From positions 1-64,000 of the forward strand of contig UQIH01000006.1 of NCBI GenBank assembly GCA_900541145.1: DNA of 64,000 nucleotides. Reading direction: 5' to 3'. This DNA is from an uncultured Collinsella sp. GTDB lineage: Bacteria > Actinomycetota > Coriobacteriia > Coriobacteriales > Coriobacteriaceae. Of the stretch, positions 23,206 to 33,084 are shown in pieces (position 1 is the stretch's first letter; each line of letters opens with the position of its first letter). The notes beneath the pieces were generated by a model that saw nothing but the letters and a program-made list of their open reading frames with translations, did no database searches and had not been told where the DNA came from. The position numbers and the translations under genes were made by a program.

Positions 23206-25008
23206 TTACTCCTGCTCGGACTCCTCAGCCTGCTTACGGCTGCGGATGAGGTGCGCCACGCCGATGCACAGCACCGCGCCACCAGCGATCCAGGTGAAGG
23301 TCACGCCGTTGAGACCGGTGAGCGGGAGGTTGGAGCCCTTCTGGTCGACAATGATGAAGCTGAGCTTGCCGGTAGATGCGGTAGCCTTGTTGTCCTTGAC
23401 CACGCCATCTGCTGCCTTGATTGCAGAATCAACGCTGGGGATAACCACGTCGCCGGTCTGATTGAGCTCGCGCTTGATGGTGAAGGTCACACCGTTTGCT
23501 GCGGAGTTATTGTAGCCAGGCGCCGGGGTGACCTCTTTCAGGATGTAGGTGCCTTCATCGAGACCGACAACGTTAATCTTGCCTTTTGCGTCGGTCCTCA
23601 GCTTGGCCTGCTCACTATTGATCGTCTTGGTGCCGTTTGCCTTGATAAAGTTGTTCGTATCACCCTGCTCCTGAAGCGTGAACTCAACGCCTTCGAGCCC
23701 CTTAGTTTCATTATCGGAACCCACCTTGGTGACATCGATGCCATAGGTGTAGTCATAGGCAGGGTGAATTACCGTATTGCCCTCGCCTGTACCGTTCGGG
23801 TTGTTAGAATAGGTAAGCTTAACCGTATTCTCCTGAGCCTTGCCGATAAGATCCTTGAACTTTTCCTTAATGACATTATTGCTGTCGAAAATCTTGGAGG
23901 AGTCGAGCTTGGCTTGATACTCGACGGTCACCCTCGAGCTAGCGTTGACGGCAATGGGGTTATCGTCAACGTCAACACAATTCCTCAGGTTCTTGAAGTT
24001 AACGGTAAGTTCGTTACCATCCGAGAGATTTGTGGTGTAGCCCCGCACGGCATCATTCTTTACGATCTGGTTACCGATCGTAACCGTGACATCCGGAACA
24101 TTATTCTCGCTGCCATCGACGAACTTGGGCGTCATGGAATTGGGCAGTTTGTCCGTGAAGACGTATTTATAGTCGCTATAGGTGCCGATATTACTCGCAA
24201 CCGTACCGACGAGTTTGTAATGGACCCAATCGTCCATAGCAGAGTCAGCGGCCTTATTGGGTTTGGTAAGAATGTCTCCGTTCTCCACTGTCACCCAATT
24301 TTTGTCCTTGTCATCCATAACAGCCTTGTTGACGGTAGGAATGCTGGTCTTCTCGGTAACCACCACATCGCCGGCGCCCACAACGGCATAAATCGGAGAA
24401 GTGGCAGTATTCTTGTTGTCAGCTTCCGACCCATCCGGAGCTAAAGTGTCCTTGTCAGTCAGGAACAGGTAATAACCAGATTTGTCGAAAGAAACCTTGT
24501 TGCCCGCCGCAAACGAAGCCTCCGTAGCGCCCGTCGGGATGGTCGGAGTGACTTCCTTCGCAACCAGTCCAGCAAGCGTATTGAGCAAATCGGTGTCTTT
24601 GAGAACCGTCGTGTTTGTGGTCCCGGTAATGTTGGCAGTCAGCCAATTGGCAACATCCTGCGGGCTGGCATCGGTTTTCAGATTGTCTGCTTCATTTTTA
24701 TTATAGTCGTTGATGGCCTTAATAATGGCTTTTCGCGTCGTGTCCCCAACGCCAGTTGCCCACTTAACATTCGAAACGACCTTGTCAGTCTTGCCGGCCT
24801 CATCCACGACATCGGCCTCGAAAATCTGGTAGGCCTTGTACTTCACGCTGCCATTGTCTTCGTTCTTATTGATCTTAATGCTATTGGTCGAAGCAGTCGC
24901 ACCATCAGCAAACGCCATACTCACCGGCGCCATCACACCGCCGAAGCTCAGCGCTGCTGTGAGGCCGGCGGTTACTGCCAGGCGTGCGATGTTCTTGCTC
25001 ATGCTCAT
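23206..25008 (-). CDS. SpaA-type backbone pilin, LPLTG-anchored
   Basis: The start is ATG 25008 (MSMSKNIARLAV) behind AGAGGAAAA. The 600-residue pilin has a signal peptide cleaved after SMAFA (about 34). An N-terminal domain contains VKYKAYQIFEADV, and PTVNKAVMDDKDKNW (about 225) has the candidate pilin-motif lysine. Two CnaB/SpaA domains follow, the last ending in the E-box TYILKEVTPAPGY (about 510). The C-terminus is LPLTG, a membrane helix and a charged tail. Sortase C would polymerise it through the Lys and the LPLTG Thr. It is the last gene of the three-gene pilus operon. Confidence 0.92.
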   Translation of the reverse strand: MSMSKNIARLAVTAGLTAALSFGGVMAPVSMAFADGATASTNSIKINKNEDNGSVKYKAYQIFEADVVDEAGKTDKVVSNVKWATGVGDTTRKAIIKAINDYNKNEADNLKTDASPQDVANWLTANITGTTNTTVLKDTDLLNTLAGLVAKEVTPTIPTGATEASFAAGNKVSFDKSGYYLFLTDKDTLAPDGSEADNKNTATSPIYAVVGAGDVVVTEKTSIPTVNKAVMDDKDKNWVTVENGDILTKPNKAADSAMDDWVHYKLVGTVASNIGTYSDYKYVFTDKLPNSMTPKFVDGSENNVPDVTVTIGNQIVKNDAVRGYTTNLSDGNELTVNFKNLRNCVDVDDNPIAVNASSRVTVEYQAKLDSSKIFDSNNVIKEKFKDLIGKAQENTVKLTYSNNPNGTGEGNTVIHPAYDYTYGIDVTKVGSDNETKGLEGVEFTLQEQGDTNNFIKANGTKTINSEQAKLRTDAKGKINVVGLDEGTYILKEVTPAPGYNNSAANGVTFTIKRELNQTGDVVIPSVDSAIKAADGVVKDNKATASTGKLSFIIVDQKGSNLPLTGLNGVTFTWIAGGAVLCIGVAHLIRSRKQAEESEQE

Positions 25009-25116
25009 CTTCTTTTCCTCTGCTTTCTGCTCGAATTCCATTTGATCTAAATCTGTCTGTCTGTGTCTTAGCATCTACTTCGCTACGTCTCGCCCCGCTC
25101 TCTGTGGGGCTGCCAG

Positions 25117-26787
25117 CTACTCTTTATGGCTGCCACCTCCCCGCTTGACCAGGAGCGCGACCACGATGAGCGCGGCTCCGGCGACCGCTGCGGCGGCCGC
25201 GGCGTACATTGCCATATCGCCAGTCGAGGGCATAAAGCCTCCGGTGGTAATGCTAGGGGGTGTGCCGGTGGGCGTGTTGATGAGCGACGCCTCCAGGCTG
25301 CCCGTCGACCCGTCCGCGCTGTCGGCGCGCAGGGGCGACTCGGCCGTGATGGTGAGCTTGGGCTTGGCGGCGGCCACCTGGTCGACGTCCAGGCCCTCGG
25401 CCTTGACCGTCACGGAGCGTGTGCCCTCAAAGGCGGTGTAGCCCTTGGGCGCCTTGAGCTCGCGGACCTCCAGCTTGCCCGAGTCCACGCCCGAGACGGT
25501 CACGCGACCGTCCTCGCCCGTGGTGACGGTGGCCTTGCCCTCCGCATCCCACGTGCCGTCGGCCGCCAGCGTGCGACCGCGGTCGTCGGCGATGCTCAGG
25601 ACCGCCCCGGCAAGCGGCTTGTCGCCGTCGCTGCCGCGCTTGGTGAGCGCGAGATCCCAGGTGTAGGCGCACGCATCGTCGCTCGGCGTGCGGGTGAAGC
25701 CGGCGTCGCCGGACTGGTCGGCAAAGGGAGAGCGCGGGTAGCGCAGGTAGACCTCGTTGGGGTTGCCCTTCGCGATGCCGTGGTTGCATGCGCTGTTGAG
25801 CGGCGCGTTGTACACGGCGACCACGCGGGCGCCCGCGGTAAAGGCGTCGGCCCCGCCGAGCGCGGCGATCAGGTCGCCGGTGCGCACGGTGAAGGTCTTG
25901 CCGTCCACCGCTACCTTGGTGGCGCACTGGGCCGTGATGTCGGTCCAGCCCTTCGCGGGGTCGGTGCCGGCGCGGCCGTCCTTGCCGGTCGAGACGGCGT
26001 CGAAGCCGCCGTCCGCACCCGCCGCCACGTACACGCGCATGCTCGCGGCGACCTTGGAGGGGTCGAGCCCCGCGCTCATGGTGTCGACGAACTGCACCGT
26101 ATAGGTGTCGTAGGCCGTGAGGCCCGCCGGAACCGTGGCAGAGAGGCGCCAGTACAGGTCGTCGGCGACCGTGGCGTCGGCGGCCTTCTGCCAGGCGGCG
26201 GTGCTGTCCTCCAGCACATGCTTGGCGACCTTGGGGGTCGCCGCCTTGGGCTTGACGGTAACGGCGCCGCCGCCCACCAGGGCCATGATCGGCGCGGTGC
26301 CGGCCTCGTTCTGGGCGATGGCGTCGTCGTCGGCGACGATGAGCCAGTAGCCACAGGGCAGCTCGGCCGCCGTGCCCGCGTTAAGGGCCACGGACACGGC
26401 GCCAGAGCTCTGGAGAGAACGAGCGAGCTGTGCGCTCAGCGCGCTCGTAAGGTGGGAATCGGTGTTGAGCCACTCGGCAGCTTCCCGCGCGGTGGTCTGG
26501 GAATTGGACATGCCGGCGCTGTGCAGCACGGGCAGGACGGCGTCGCGCGCGGCGTCGCTTGCCCAGGCGAGGTCGGTGGCGATCTTGACGTCGCTGTCGC
26601 CGTCGACGACGTTGGCGCTAAAGATCTGGTAGGCGTCGTAGCTGCTCGCCACGGTGCCGCTCACCGTGATGGAACCGGTCGAGGTCGGCGCGGCCTGCGC
26701 GGAAGCGGGGAACACAACCGCGCAGGTGCCGATCAGGAGGGCAAGCAGCGCAAACAAGATCGGGAAGGAGCAAACTTTCTTATTCAC
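25117..26787 (-). CDS. Minor pilin, MPSTG-anchored
   Basis: I place the start at GTG 26787 (encoding VNKKVCSFPILFALLALL) behind GGGAGGT; it overlaps the end of the tip gene by eight bases. The 556-residue product has a signal peptide ending at about ASAQA (28). SYDAYQIFSANVVDG resembles the backbone pilin N-domain. A CnaB-type domain ends in the E-box KLEVRELKAPKGY (about 455), and the sorting signal is the variant MPSTG followed by a membrane helix and KRGGGSHKE. Its intermediate place and size suggest a pilus base or minor subunit. Confidence 0.9.
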   Translation of the reverse strand: MNKKVCSFPILFALLALLIGTCAVVFPASAQAAPTSTGSITVSGTVASSYDAYQIFSANVVDGDSDVKIATDLAWASDAARDAVLPVLHSAGMSNSQTTAREAAEWLNTDSHLTSALSAQLARSLQSSGAVSVALNAGTAAELPCGYWLIVADDDAIAQNEAGTAPIMALVGGGAVTVKPKAATPKVAKHVLEDSTAAWQKAADATVADDLYWRLSATVPAGLTAYDTYTVQFVDTMSAGLDPSKVAASMRVYVAAGADGGFDAVSTGKDGRAGTDPAKGWTDITAQCATKVAVDGKTFTVRTGDLIAALGGADAFTAGARVVAVYNAPLNSACNHGIAKGNPNEVYLRYPRSPFADQSGDAGFTRTPSDDACAYTWDLALTKRGSDGDKPLAGAVLSIADDRGRTLAADGTWDAEGKATVTTGEDGRVTVSGVDSGKLEVRELKAPKGYTAFEGTRSVTVKAEGLDVDQVAAAKPKLTITAESPLRADSADGSTGSLEASLINTPTGTPPSITTGGFMPSTGDMAMYAAAAAAVAGAALIVVALLVKRGGGSHKE

Positions 26788-29700
26788 GACGCTTACCTCC
26801 CTTCGCATTCGCCTTGCGACGAATGTGCATCCAGGCCGCAGCAGCGCAAAGCACCGCCGCGCCGGCAAGGTACGTCAGAGTGACGCCCGACATACCAGAA
26901 AGGGGCAAAGAGGTTGAGTAGGTGTTGGTGAAGGTGGAGGCGGGAATGGCGTCGGGCGCGGCGTCCTTGCCGATGGTGTTACTCACGGTGTTGCCCATGT
27001 CGTCCTTCACCTGCGTGACCGTGGTGGAGGTGGTGAGGCCGGAGTACTTGCCAGTGGTCTCATCCATGACGGCCTTCACCGTGACGGCCACCTGGTACTC
27101 GGCCTTGGAGTAGCGAAGCTTGTCGATGGCACCGGTGGTAGGCGCGACCTCCTTCACCGTGTAGGTGTAGGTCTTGGCGCCAGTCGGGTTCGAATCGTCG
27201 ATCTTGGCGAGGTGCTTTTTGGAGAACGAGATACCGCCAAAGGATGCCACGATGTCGTTGACCTTGGTGGAGCCCGCTGCGGGAGCGACGGAAATAGTCT
27301 TCGAGTCAGGCATAGGAGCGCTATCCTTATTTGGCCCCGTAGCCTCGATGCTGAAGTCGAACGCAACGTATTTACCGCTGGAATCCTTCGGCCAGTCCGT
27401 ATTACGGACGGATTTAATCACCGGGATTTTCACGGACGTAACGGAGCACGAGTCGGAGATGTACGTAATGCCATCAACGATGTTCGGCTGCTCGTTCTCG
27501 ATCCACGCAATGGAGCCGCTTGTGCTGTCCACCGTGAACTTGTAGGTGTTCTTGTTCAGTTCGTAGCCAAACGGAGCCTGGGTCTCCGTGAGCGTGTACG
27601 TGCCCGGCAGCAAATCGGCCAATGTGAACTTGCCATCCTTGGCATCGGTATCGGCCCAAGTGGTTTCGCTCGGAGTCGATTGGTCACTCACGGTCCAGGA
27701 CTGCGCCTCAATCAAGCCATCGGCACCCAGTTTCGCAAGCTTCCACTCAGAACCAGCCAAAGGAGTGTGTTCTGCATCGTCCTTCTCCACCTTGGCCCAA
27801 GACACCGTACCGGTGATCTTGGTGTTGGCGATGGCACCCGTGGTGTTAGAAGGTGTGAACGGAACCTCGTCCCCGTTCTCATCCACGTAGCCCTGGACAT
27901 AGTTCACCGACTCACCAGCATTGTTCATGGTTGCGTAGTAGATCTTGTCCGAAACCTGGTAACCCTCCGGCGCCGTCTCCTCTTTGATGTAATAGGTGAA
28001 TGCCGGATTAGAATCCGAGATCTCCTTACTCGGATCGGCCTTCTGGTTCAAATAGTTGAACTGAAGCTTGCCATCATCCGAAGCGTAATCGTTGGCAGCG
28101 CCATCCGTTACCGTAACGATGGGACCCGTCCCGTTCTTGGCATCTTTGACAGTGCCGTATATCGTCCACGAGGAACCGGGAAGCAGCTTAGTACCATCCG
28201 CAGCGTCGACCTTGCTCCATGCAATGGAGGAACCGTCCGGTGTATACGAGCCAGACCACGGGAAGTTGTGACGCTCCTGGTCCATATCGATAACGGAAGC
28301 CGAGTTACCCTCACCAAATGCTGCGGCAACCTTCGGGCTGTTCATTGAGAAATCGGCGCCGGCGTACACACGACCATTGGTGGTCACATGGTCGTCGAAG
28401 CTTCCGTTGGGAACGAGAATCGATCCGATCATAGCCGCCGCAGGATCGTCGTCAGTCCACTTGGCACCGGTAGTTGCGCCATCGTATCCCCAGTCCGCGC
28501 GGTCCTCTCCCGCGATGCCGCCCCGAATGGTAAGGCTTTGCGTATCGACAAAGTTCCACATGATGGACTGGGAAGCCGTCGCGTATGCTTCACCCAGTGC
28601 CTTGCCGGAATATTGAGTTTCGTAACCACGCGAAATCTCGATGCCGTTCCACCAAAAGCGCCAGCCATTGTGGAACTCAATATTCGAAGATCCGGTAACG
28701 TTCACAACAACCGAGGCGCCCTCGGGAATGTCCTCGAATGCGAAATCAACGCCACGATAATACTCGTTGTTGTATGTATTGCTCAGCTGAGAAGCATCGA
28801 TGGTGAACACCTGCTGCATAGAGGTGTTGTCGCCCTTAAACGTGATAAGACGCTCGCTATTCTTGAATTGCTTACCATTGAGCGACGTATCGGCGCAGTC
28901 CTCATTGATGGTCTTATCCGACCCATCAAACACCAGGCCATAGCTACAATCCGTCTTGTTGTTGTACTTGTTGATGATGTAGCGGTTGTCCTTATCGCAC
29001 GCCGGAGCAACGCCGTAGCTCACTTTGCCCGTCTTCGCAAACGAATACAGCTGATTAGAAAGCGTGTTGAGATAGCCTGTCTCTCCGCTGTAATTCGAAT
29101 AATCCTTGCCATTAATGTCCTTGAGGAAGTTAACTTGGTTGAACAGAGTACTGTCCTGAGCGTTCTCGCCCGCGTACCAATAACCCTGGGTTTTCACCAC
29201 AGACTGGCGCCCGTTATTAGTATTCCAATAGGTAATGGGACCGGCGATCTTCGCGGTGTAGTCATAGCCAGCGGAGTCAGCCGTTCTCGCTTTGCCGACC
29301 CAAGCGCCTTTGTTCCAAGCGCCAACGGTAGTCTTCCCCGGCAAGTCGCCGCTGTAACCAACGCTCATGTTGGTGATCGCACTGTCGATTCCAGCTACCG
29401 CAAGCACGGTGCTGCCGTCGACAGGACGGAACTGGGAACCAAAACCAACGGTGCCAAAGCGGAAACCAGCGCCAATACCTTCATAGGGCCAGCTCTCTTT
29501 GAGTGGATTCATGGCAAGCTTGCCACGGACCACGGTAAGGCCCTCCGCCTCAGCGGCATATGAGCCGGCGGGGGCGTTGCTCGCATCAAGAGTTTTAGTG
29601 TTGCTCGGTTTACCACCGATGTACATGTCGCGGCCGACGTAGGTGGCCACGCCGGGATCGGGGGTAGAGACATCGATATTCGTACCGATGCCGATAGACG

Positions 29701-30058
29701 TGGGAACATGAATTCCCTTCTCCACGGTGGCCGTCGCTCTCGCTGAAGCCGCATTCGCACTCTGAGCCTGCTCAGCACTATTTGAAGAGCCAGCCTCGCC
29801 GCCATTGGTCTCGTCGCTATTCTGGTTTTCGGCATCCTCGCTGGTGTTATCTACAGCAGCGGACTCACTTGAGGAACCCCCCCCCATTACAGTTTCCTCG
29901 GTAGAAACTGTCTGGACGTCGTTGGCGATGGCCTGCGAGATCGGGGGCATGACGAGCGACAGTACCAGGCTCAAAACGGAAGCTCCGCACAAAACACCTG
30001 CTAGTACACGATGTGTCGCTTTATTACTCTGCTTAGATTTATCTGAATTCGCTTTCAT
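26780..30058 (-). CDS. Large pilus tip adhesin, LPLSG-anchored
   Basis: This 1092-residue surface protein has a signal peptide (hydrophobic about 18-40, cleavage near QAIA), a low-complexity Ser/Asn/Glu segment (about 45-100) and a large N-terminal adhesin-like domain (about 110-600) with Trp/Tyr-rich strands. Several CnaB repeats follow: SWTIYGTVKDAKN, TYYIKEETAPEGY, SEWKLAKLG and TYTLTETQAPFGYEL. Then comes a Cna/FctA-like domain with KEVAPTTG (about 1000), and LPLSG, a membrane helix and a basic tail. It is first in the operon, as tip adhesins usually are. A run of nine G early in the gene could switch it on and off. Confidence 0.9.
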   Translation of the reverse strand: MKANSDKSKQSNKATHRVLAGVLCGASVLSLVLSLVMPPISQAIANDVQTVSTEETVMGGGSSSESAAVDNTSEDAENQNSDETNGGEAGSSNSAEQAQSANAASARATATVEKGIHVPTSIGIGTNIDVSTPDPGVATYVGRDMYIGGKPSNTKTLDASNAPAGSYAAEAEGLTVVRGKLAMNPLKESWPYEGIGAGFRFGTVGFGSQFRPVDGSTVLAVAGIDSAITNMSVGYSGDLPGKTTVGAWNKGAWVGKARTADSAGYDYTAKIAGPITYWNTNNGRQSVVKTQGYWYAGENAQDSTLFNQVNFLKDINGKDYSNYSGETGYLNTLSNQLYSFAKTGKVSYGVAPACDKDNRYIINKYNNKTDCSYGLVFDGSDKTINEDCADTSLNGKQFKNSERLITFKGDNTSMQQVFTIDASQLSNTYNNEYYRGVDFAFEDIPEGASVVVNVTGSSNIEFHNGWRFWWNGIEISRGYETQYSGKALGEAYATASQSIMWNFVDTQSLTIRGGIAGEDRADWGYDGATTGAKWTDDDPAAAMIGSILVPNGSFDDHVTTNGRVYAGADFSMNSPKVAAAFGEGNSASVIDMDQERHNFPWSGSYTPDGSSIAWSKVDAADGTKLLPGSSWTIYGTVKDAKNGTGPIVTVTDGAANDYASDDGKLQFNYLNQKADPSKEISDSNPAFTYYIKEETAPEGYQVSDKIYYATMNNAGESVNYVQGYVDENGDEVPFTPSNTTGAIANTKITGTVSWAKVEKDDAEHTPLAGSEWKLAKLGADGLIEAQSWTVSDQSTPSETTWADTDAKDGKFTLADLLPGTYTLTETQAPFGYELNKNTYKFTVDSTSGSIAWIENEQPNIVDGITYISDSCSVTSVKIPVIKSVRNTDWPKDSSGKYVAFDFSIEATGPNKDSAPMPDSKTISVAPAAGSTKVNDIVASFGGISFSKKHLAKIDDSNPTGAKTYTYTVKEVAPTTGAIDKLRYSKAEYQVAVTVKAVMDETTGKYSGLTTSTTVTQVKDDMGNTVSNTIGKDAAPDAIPASTFTNTYSTSLPLSGMSGVTLTYLAGAAVLCAAAAWMHIRRKANAKGGKRRE
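29877..29885. repeat. Homopolymer C9 (G9 on coding strand) in the pilus tip gene
   Basis: Nine consecutive C on the plus strand read ATG GGG GGG GGT TCC in the gene, at about codons 58-61 just after the signal peptide. As sequenced, the frame is open. Gain or loss of one G would truncate the protein shortly after secretion, the classic layout of a slipped-strand phase-variable surface gene. Confidence 0.85.
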
Positions 30059-30516
30059 CGATGTCTCCTCCCCAAGAGACCGCGATCTTGCTCTTTCCCT
30101 ATCAAACGTATCTGCGCAATCTGTAATTTCGCACGCTTATAGTACATATTGTAACGATTGTTTGAACATCTAAGCAAAAATACCGATAGTTTTGTAGCGA
30201 ATTCTCAATTCTCTTGACATTTGCTCGGATTTACCTTCGTTTATTCGCTATGAAATATCTATTTCTACTGGTAATTAAGCTAGTTATCATTTTTTTAATA
30301 GCATTTTATTTATTTGCACAACATTTTGCTCAAGAGCGAACATCCTGTGAACGGTCGAAAATCGACCGTGAACGGTAGGTCATTAACCGGGAGGAATAGA
30401 CTACTAAATTGACGGGAATATCTTTAACCCATCGGTAGTTAGAAGCATAATGTTCAGACAACAATATTTGAATTTTCGCGCAGATTTTAGGCATCAATTC
30501 GCCCAAATCGCCTGAG
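30059..30516. other. AT-rich intergenic region upstream of the pilus operon
   Basis: No gene is visible in 458 bp. The region is markedly more AT-rich than its neighbours and must contain the pilus promoter; TACTATAAG on the minus strand (about 30142-30134) is a possible -10. At 30349-30376 GTGAACGGT occurs twice around ACGGTCGAAAATCGACCGT, a perfect dyad that could bind a regulator. Nothing further is recognisable. Confidence 0.5.
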
Positions 30517-30550
30517 GCCGCCACAAAGGTGCCTGCCCCTTTGTGGCGGC
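30517..30550. repeat. CCACCACAAAGG-family palindrome, copy 2
   Basis: GCCGCCACAAAGG is mirrored by CCCCTTTGTGGCGGC. Compensatory change (CCGCC with GGCGG instead of CCACC with GGTGG) keeps the stem, evidence that base pairing is selected or that copies are gene-converted within themselves. Confidence 0.8.
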
Positions 30551-30562
30551 TCTCCCCCGGCG

Positions 30563-31384
30563 CTACAGCAGATGCTCCTCGATAAAGATCGCGATGCCGT
30601 CTTCGTCGTTGCTCGCGGTTACAAAGTCGGCGGCGGCACGGGTGGCGTCGCTGCCGTTTGCCATAGCCACGCCCACGCCGGCGTCGGCCACCATGCAGGT
30701 GTCGTTATCGGCATCGCCAAACACGCAGATGTTCGTAAGCTCCATGTCGTTGAGCTCCGCCACGCGCACCAGGCCGCGCGTCTTGGATACGCGCGGATCC
30801 ATGAACTCGTAGAGTCGCTGCGTGGTTTGCAGGGCCGCCGCCTTAACAGTGTCATCGGCAAACGTCGACGCCCGCTCAATCACCCGCGGCATCACCTCGG
30901 GCGCCATGGTAAACATCACCTTGGGCTGCGGCTCGCGCAAGAACTCGGCAAAATCGACCACCTGGTAGGGCACGCCGTCGACGCGCGACAGGTGCTCGAC
31001 ACACGCATTGCTCTCGGGCACATAGAGCACGCCGTCCCGAGGGCAAACGGGCGTTGCCGGCAGGCCTGCCATGTGCTTGCAGATGCGCGCGATGGTCTCG
31101 CCCGGCAACGGATAGCTCAGCTCGTTGATATCGTGCGCGCGGTCGATGACCTCGGCGCCACCGCAGCCCACGAGCACGTCCACCAGGCCTTCGATGCCCC
31201 AGAGCTCGTACATGGCCTCGGTCGCGTGGGCGTCGCGCCCGGTGCACAGACCAAACAGCACGCCGCGCCCGCGCAGGGCACGGATCGCCGCCACGGTGCG
31301 CGGGGACACCGTGTGCTGGCTCGTGAGCAGCGTGCCGTCGATATCGCAGAACACGGCTTTGATGTGGCTGAAGGTGGTGTCCAT
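30563..31384 (-). CDS. HAD-superfamily Cof-type phosphatase
   Basis: The start is ATG 31384 (MDTTFSHIKAVFCDIDGTLL); the longer open frame crosses two repeat elements. The 273-residue product has HAD motif I DIDGTLL (about 13-19), a Thr motif II in FGLCTGRD, motif III Lys in the C-terminal third and motif IV FGDADNDTCMV (about 222-232). A C2B-type cap lies between. Cof-type enzymes hydrolyse sugar phosphates, FMN/PLP-like phosphates or similar small substrates; the exact one is not predictable. It is a single gene between repeat clusters. Confidence 0.87.
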   Translation of the reverse strand: MDTTFSHIKAVFCDIDGTLLTSQHTVSPRTVAAIRALRGRGVLFGLCTGRDAHATEAMYELWGIEGLVDVLVGCGGAEVIDRAHDINELSYPLPGETIARICKHMAGLPATPVCPRDGVLYVPESNACVEHLSRVDGVPYQVVDFAEFLREPQPKVMFTMAPEVMPRVIERASTFADDTVKAAALQTTQRLYEFMDPRVSKTRGLVRVAELNDMELTNICVFGDADNDTCMVADAGVGVAMANGSDATRAAADFVTASNDEDGIAIFIEEHLL

Positions 31385-31476
31385 GGGAGGCTTTCTGGGT
31401 TGTGCGGCGATGCGGGGTGTATTCGTGAACGGCGTACATGGTATACCAAGGCGCGCACGGGGTGCTTGGGCGCAAA

Positions 31477-31512
31477 ACCACCACAAAGGTGCCTGCCCCC
31501 CCTTTGTGGTGG
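31477..31512. repeat. CCACCACAAAGG-family palindrome, copy 3
   Basis: ACCACCACAAAGG pairs with CCTTTGTGGTGG around a GTGCCTGCCCCC centre. It lies upstream of the Cof phosphatase, 33 bp from a CATCACAACATTCGA-family hairpin, the same pairing as at 19625-19731. Confidence 0.8.
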
Positions 31513-31544
31513 CCGGACCCGCAGGATGGCCTGACCCGCAGCGC

Positions 31545-31609
31545 AAACCATCACAACATTCGACGTTTTTCGGCAAAATCGCGATTTTCATCGAATGTTG
31601 TGATGGTTT
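31545..31609. repeat. CATCACAACATTCGA hairpin repeat, copy 2
   Basis: AAACCATCACAACATTCGA and TCGAATGTTGTGATGGTTT form a 19-bp perfect stem around a TTTTTCGGCAAAATCGCGATTTT-like centre. It ends exactly at the stop codon of the MFS gene and could terminate it. Confidence 0.85.
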
Positions 31610-32889
31610 TTACTGCCTTGCGGCACGATCCAAGTGCCAGCGACCAAACAGCAGCAACGCCGCGGGAACCGCCGTCACGACCATGCCCGCCCCGATGAGC
31701 GTCTGCTGCACACCAAACGTCGCCGCCAGCCACGGGGCAATCGCCAGCGGGGCCACGCCGGCGAACATATTGCCAAAACCCATGACCGAGTTGACGCGCC
31801 CGAGTTGCTCGAGCGGGGCCGCCGTTTGCACGATAGTGTTGTGGAGCGGGTTGACGACACCCCAAGCTATGCCCAGGGCGACCTGGCCGACAAAGGCCAC
31901 ACCCACGTACGGTGTCCCCACATAGAGCAGGCTTCCCAGACCCACGGACATAAGCGCCACGAGCAGCGTTTTAAGGTTGACCAGGTGCGGCGGCAAACGG
32001 AGCGCAACGACGGCGCCCAGCACCGCGCCCACGCCCGAGGCCGACGAGAGCCAGCCCATCCACTCAACGCCAACGCGTAGGACATCGCGATAGAAAAACG
32101 ACTCGAGCGGATCGAAGGCTCCGTAGCCAAAGTTCGAAAGGAAAATAATGCAGAAAAGTAGCGCGAGGACGCTGTTGGTGAAGACTGTCTTGATGCTGGC
32201 TGCGAAGGTGGCGCGGGCGGACGCGCTGGGGTTGGAGCTTTGTCCCGCACGCTCCCCTTCCTCTGCCGAATCGGCATCCGCATGCCCGGCGACATGGCTG
32301 GTCTGCGGCCCAAAGTCCCACCGACGACGAACGCCAGCACGGTAAAGAGCATCATGAGCACAAACACCGCGCGCGACGACGCAGCCGCCGCGACAAAGCC
32401 GCCCAGCGTGGGGCCAACGATGATACTCACGTTTGAGAGCATGGCGATGGCGGAGTTGATGTCTTTGAGCTCGACGGGGTCGTCGGTGAGATACGCCGGA
32501 TAGGACGTGGCGATGGGCTGGGCGAATCCCATCACAAAGCCCAGGAGCACCGCGCCGGCAAGGACTGTTCCGGTCGCGCTGCCAAAGGCAAGGATTGCCG
32601 CGCCGGTTGCCAACGTGCCGACGATACTCGCCCGGAAATGCCGGCACGGACCCCAAGCGTCGAGCACCGCGCCACCCGCAATGGATCCCAAGATCACGAA
32701 TACGTTCATAAACAGGACGGCCAGCGATGTCGCCACGACCGAGGCATCGCCTGCATAGGTGAGCGTTCCGATGACGCCGATGAAGTAGCTGGTCTGAAAA
32801 CCGGTGTAGATGAGAAAGCGCATCGCCACCAGGCGCCTGGCCTGCACGGACAGCGATGATCGAGGCTTTAAGAAAAGAGAGGCGAGCAT
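31610..32889 (-). pseudogene. MFS transporter with a frameshift
   Basis: The start is ATG 32889 (MLASLFLKPRSSLSVQARRL) behind AAGGAG. The N-terminal half (to about 32300) has six membrane helices, with FQTSYFIGVIGTLTY and GFVMGFAQPIATSYPAYL. The C-terminal half (from about 32250 to 31610) has five to six more but in a different frame: NSVLALLFCIIFLSNFGYG, SGVGAVLGAVVALRL, VGQVALGIAWGVVNP. Together they make one 12-helix major facilitator of about 425 residues. A one-base loss, for example in the GGG run near 32311, would explain it. It may be a real inactivation or a sequencing error. Confidence 0.8.
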
Positions 32890-33038
32890 GGAGACTCCTT
32901 GTTTCATACGAATGCGGACGGAGGGCATTCGCCACCGTCTGTCAAATCAATTTATCCGCATGAAACATTAAGGACGCATCAAGCCCCTTCTCTCCGTTTT
33001 TCGCCCGTCATGAACTACTTGGTAGATTGTAAGACATG

Positions 33039-33062
33039 TCCCACACAATGTGTGGGACATTT
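33039..33062. repeat. GTCCCACACA palindrome
   Basis: TGTCCCACACA directly followed by its complement (ATGTGTGGGACA) forms a near-perfect dyad in the 410-bp gene-free stretch 32890-33302. It is followed by TTTT. It is related in sequence to the GTCCCACAC hairpin at 45359-45393. Confidence 0.65.
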
Positions 33063-33084
33063 TAGTTCTACTAAACTGCAAAAT

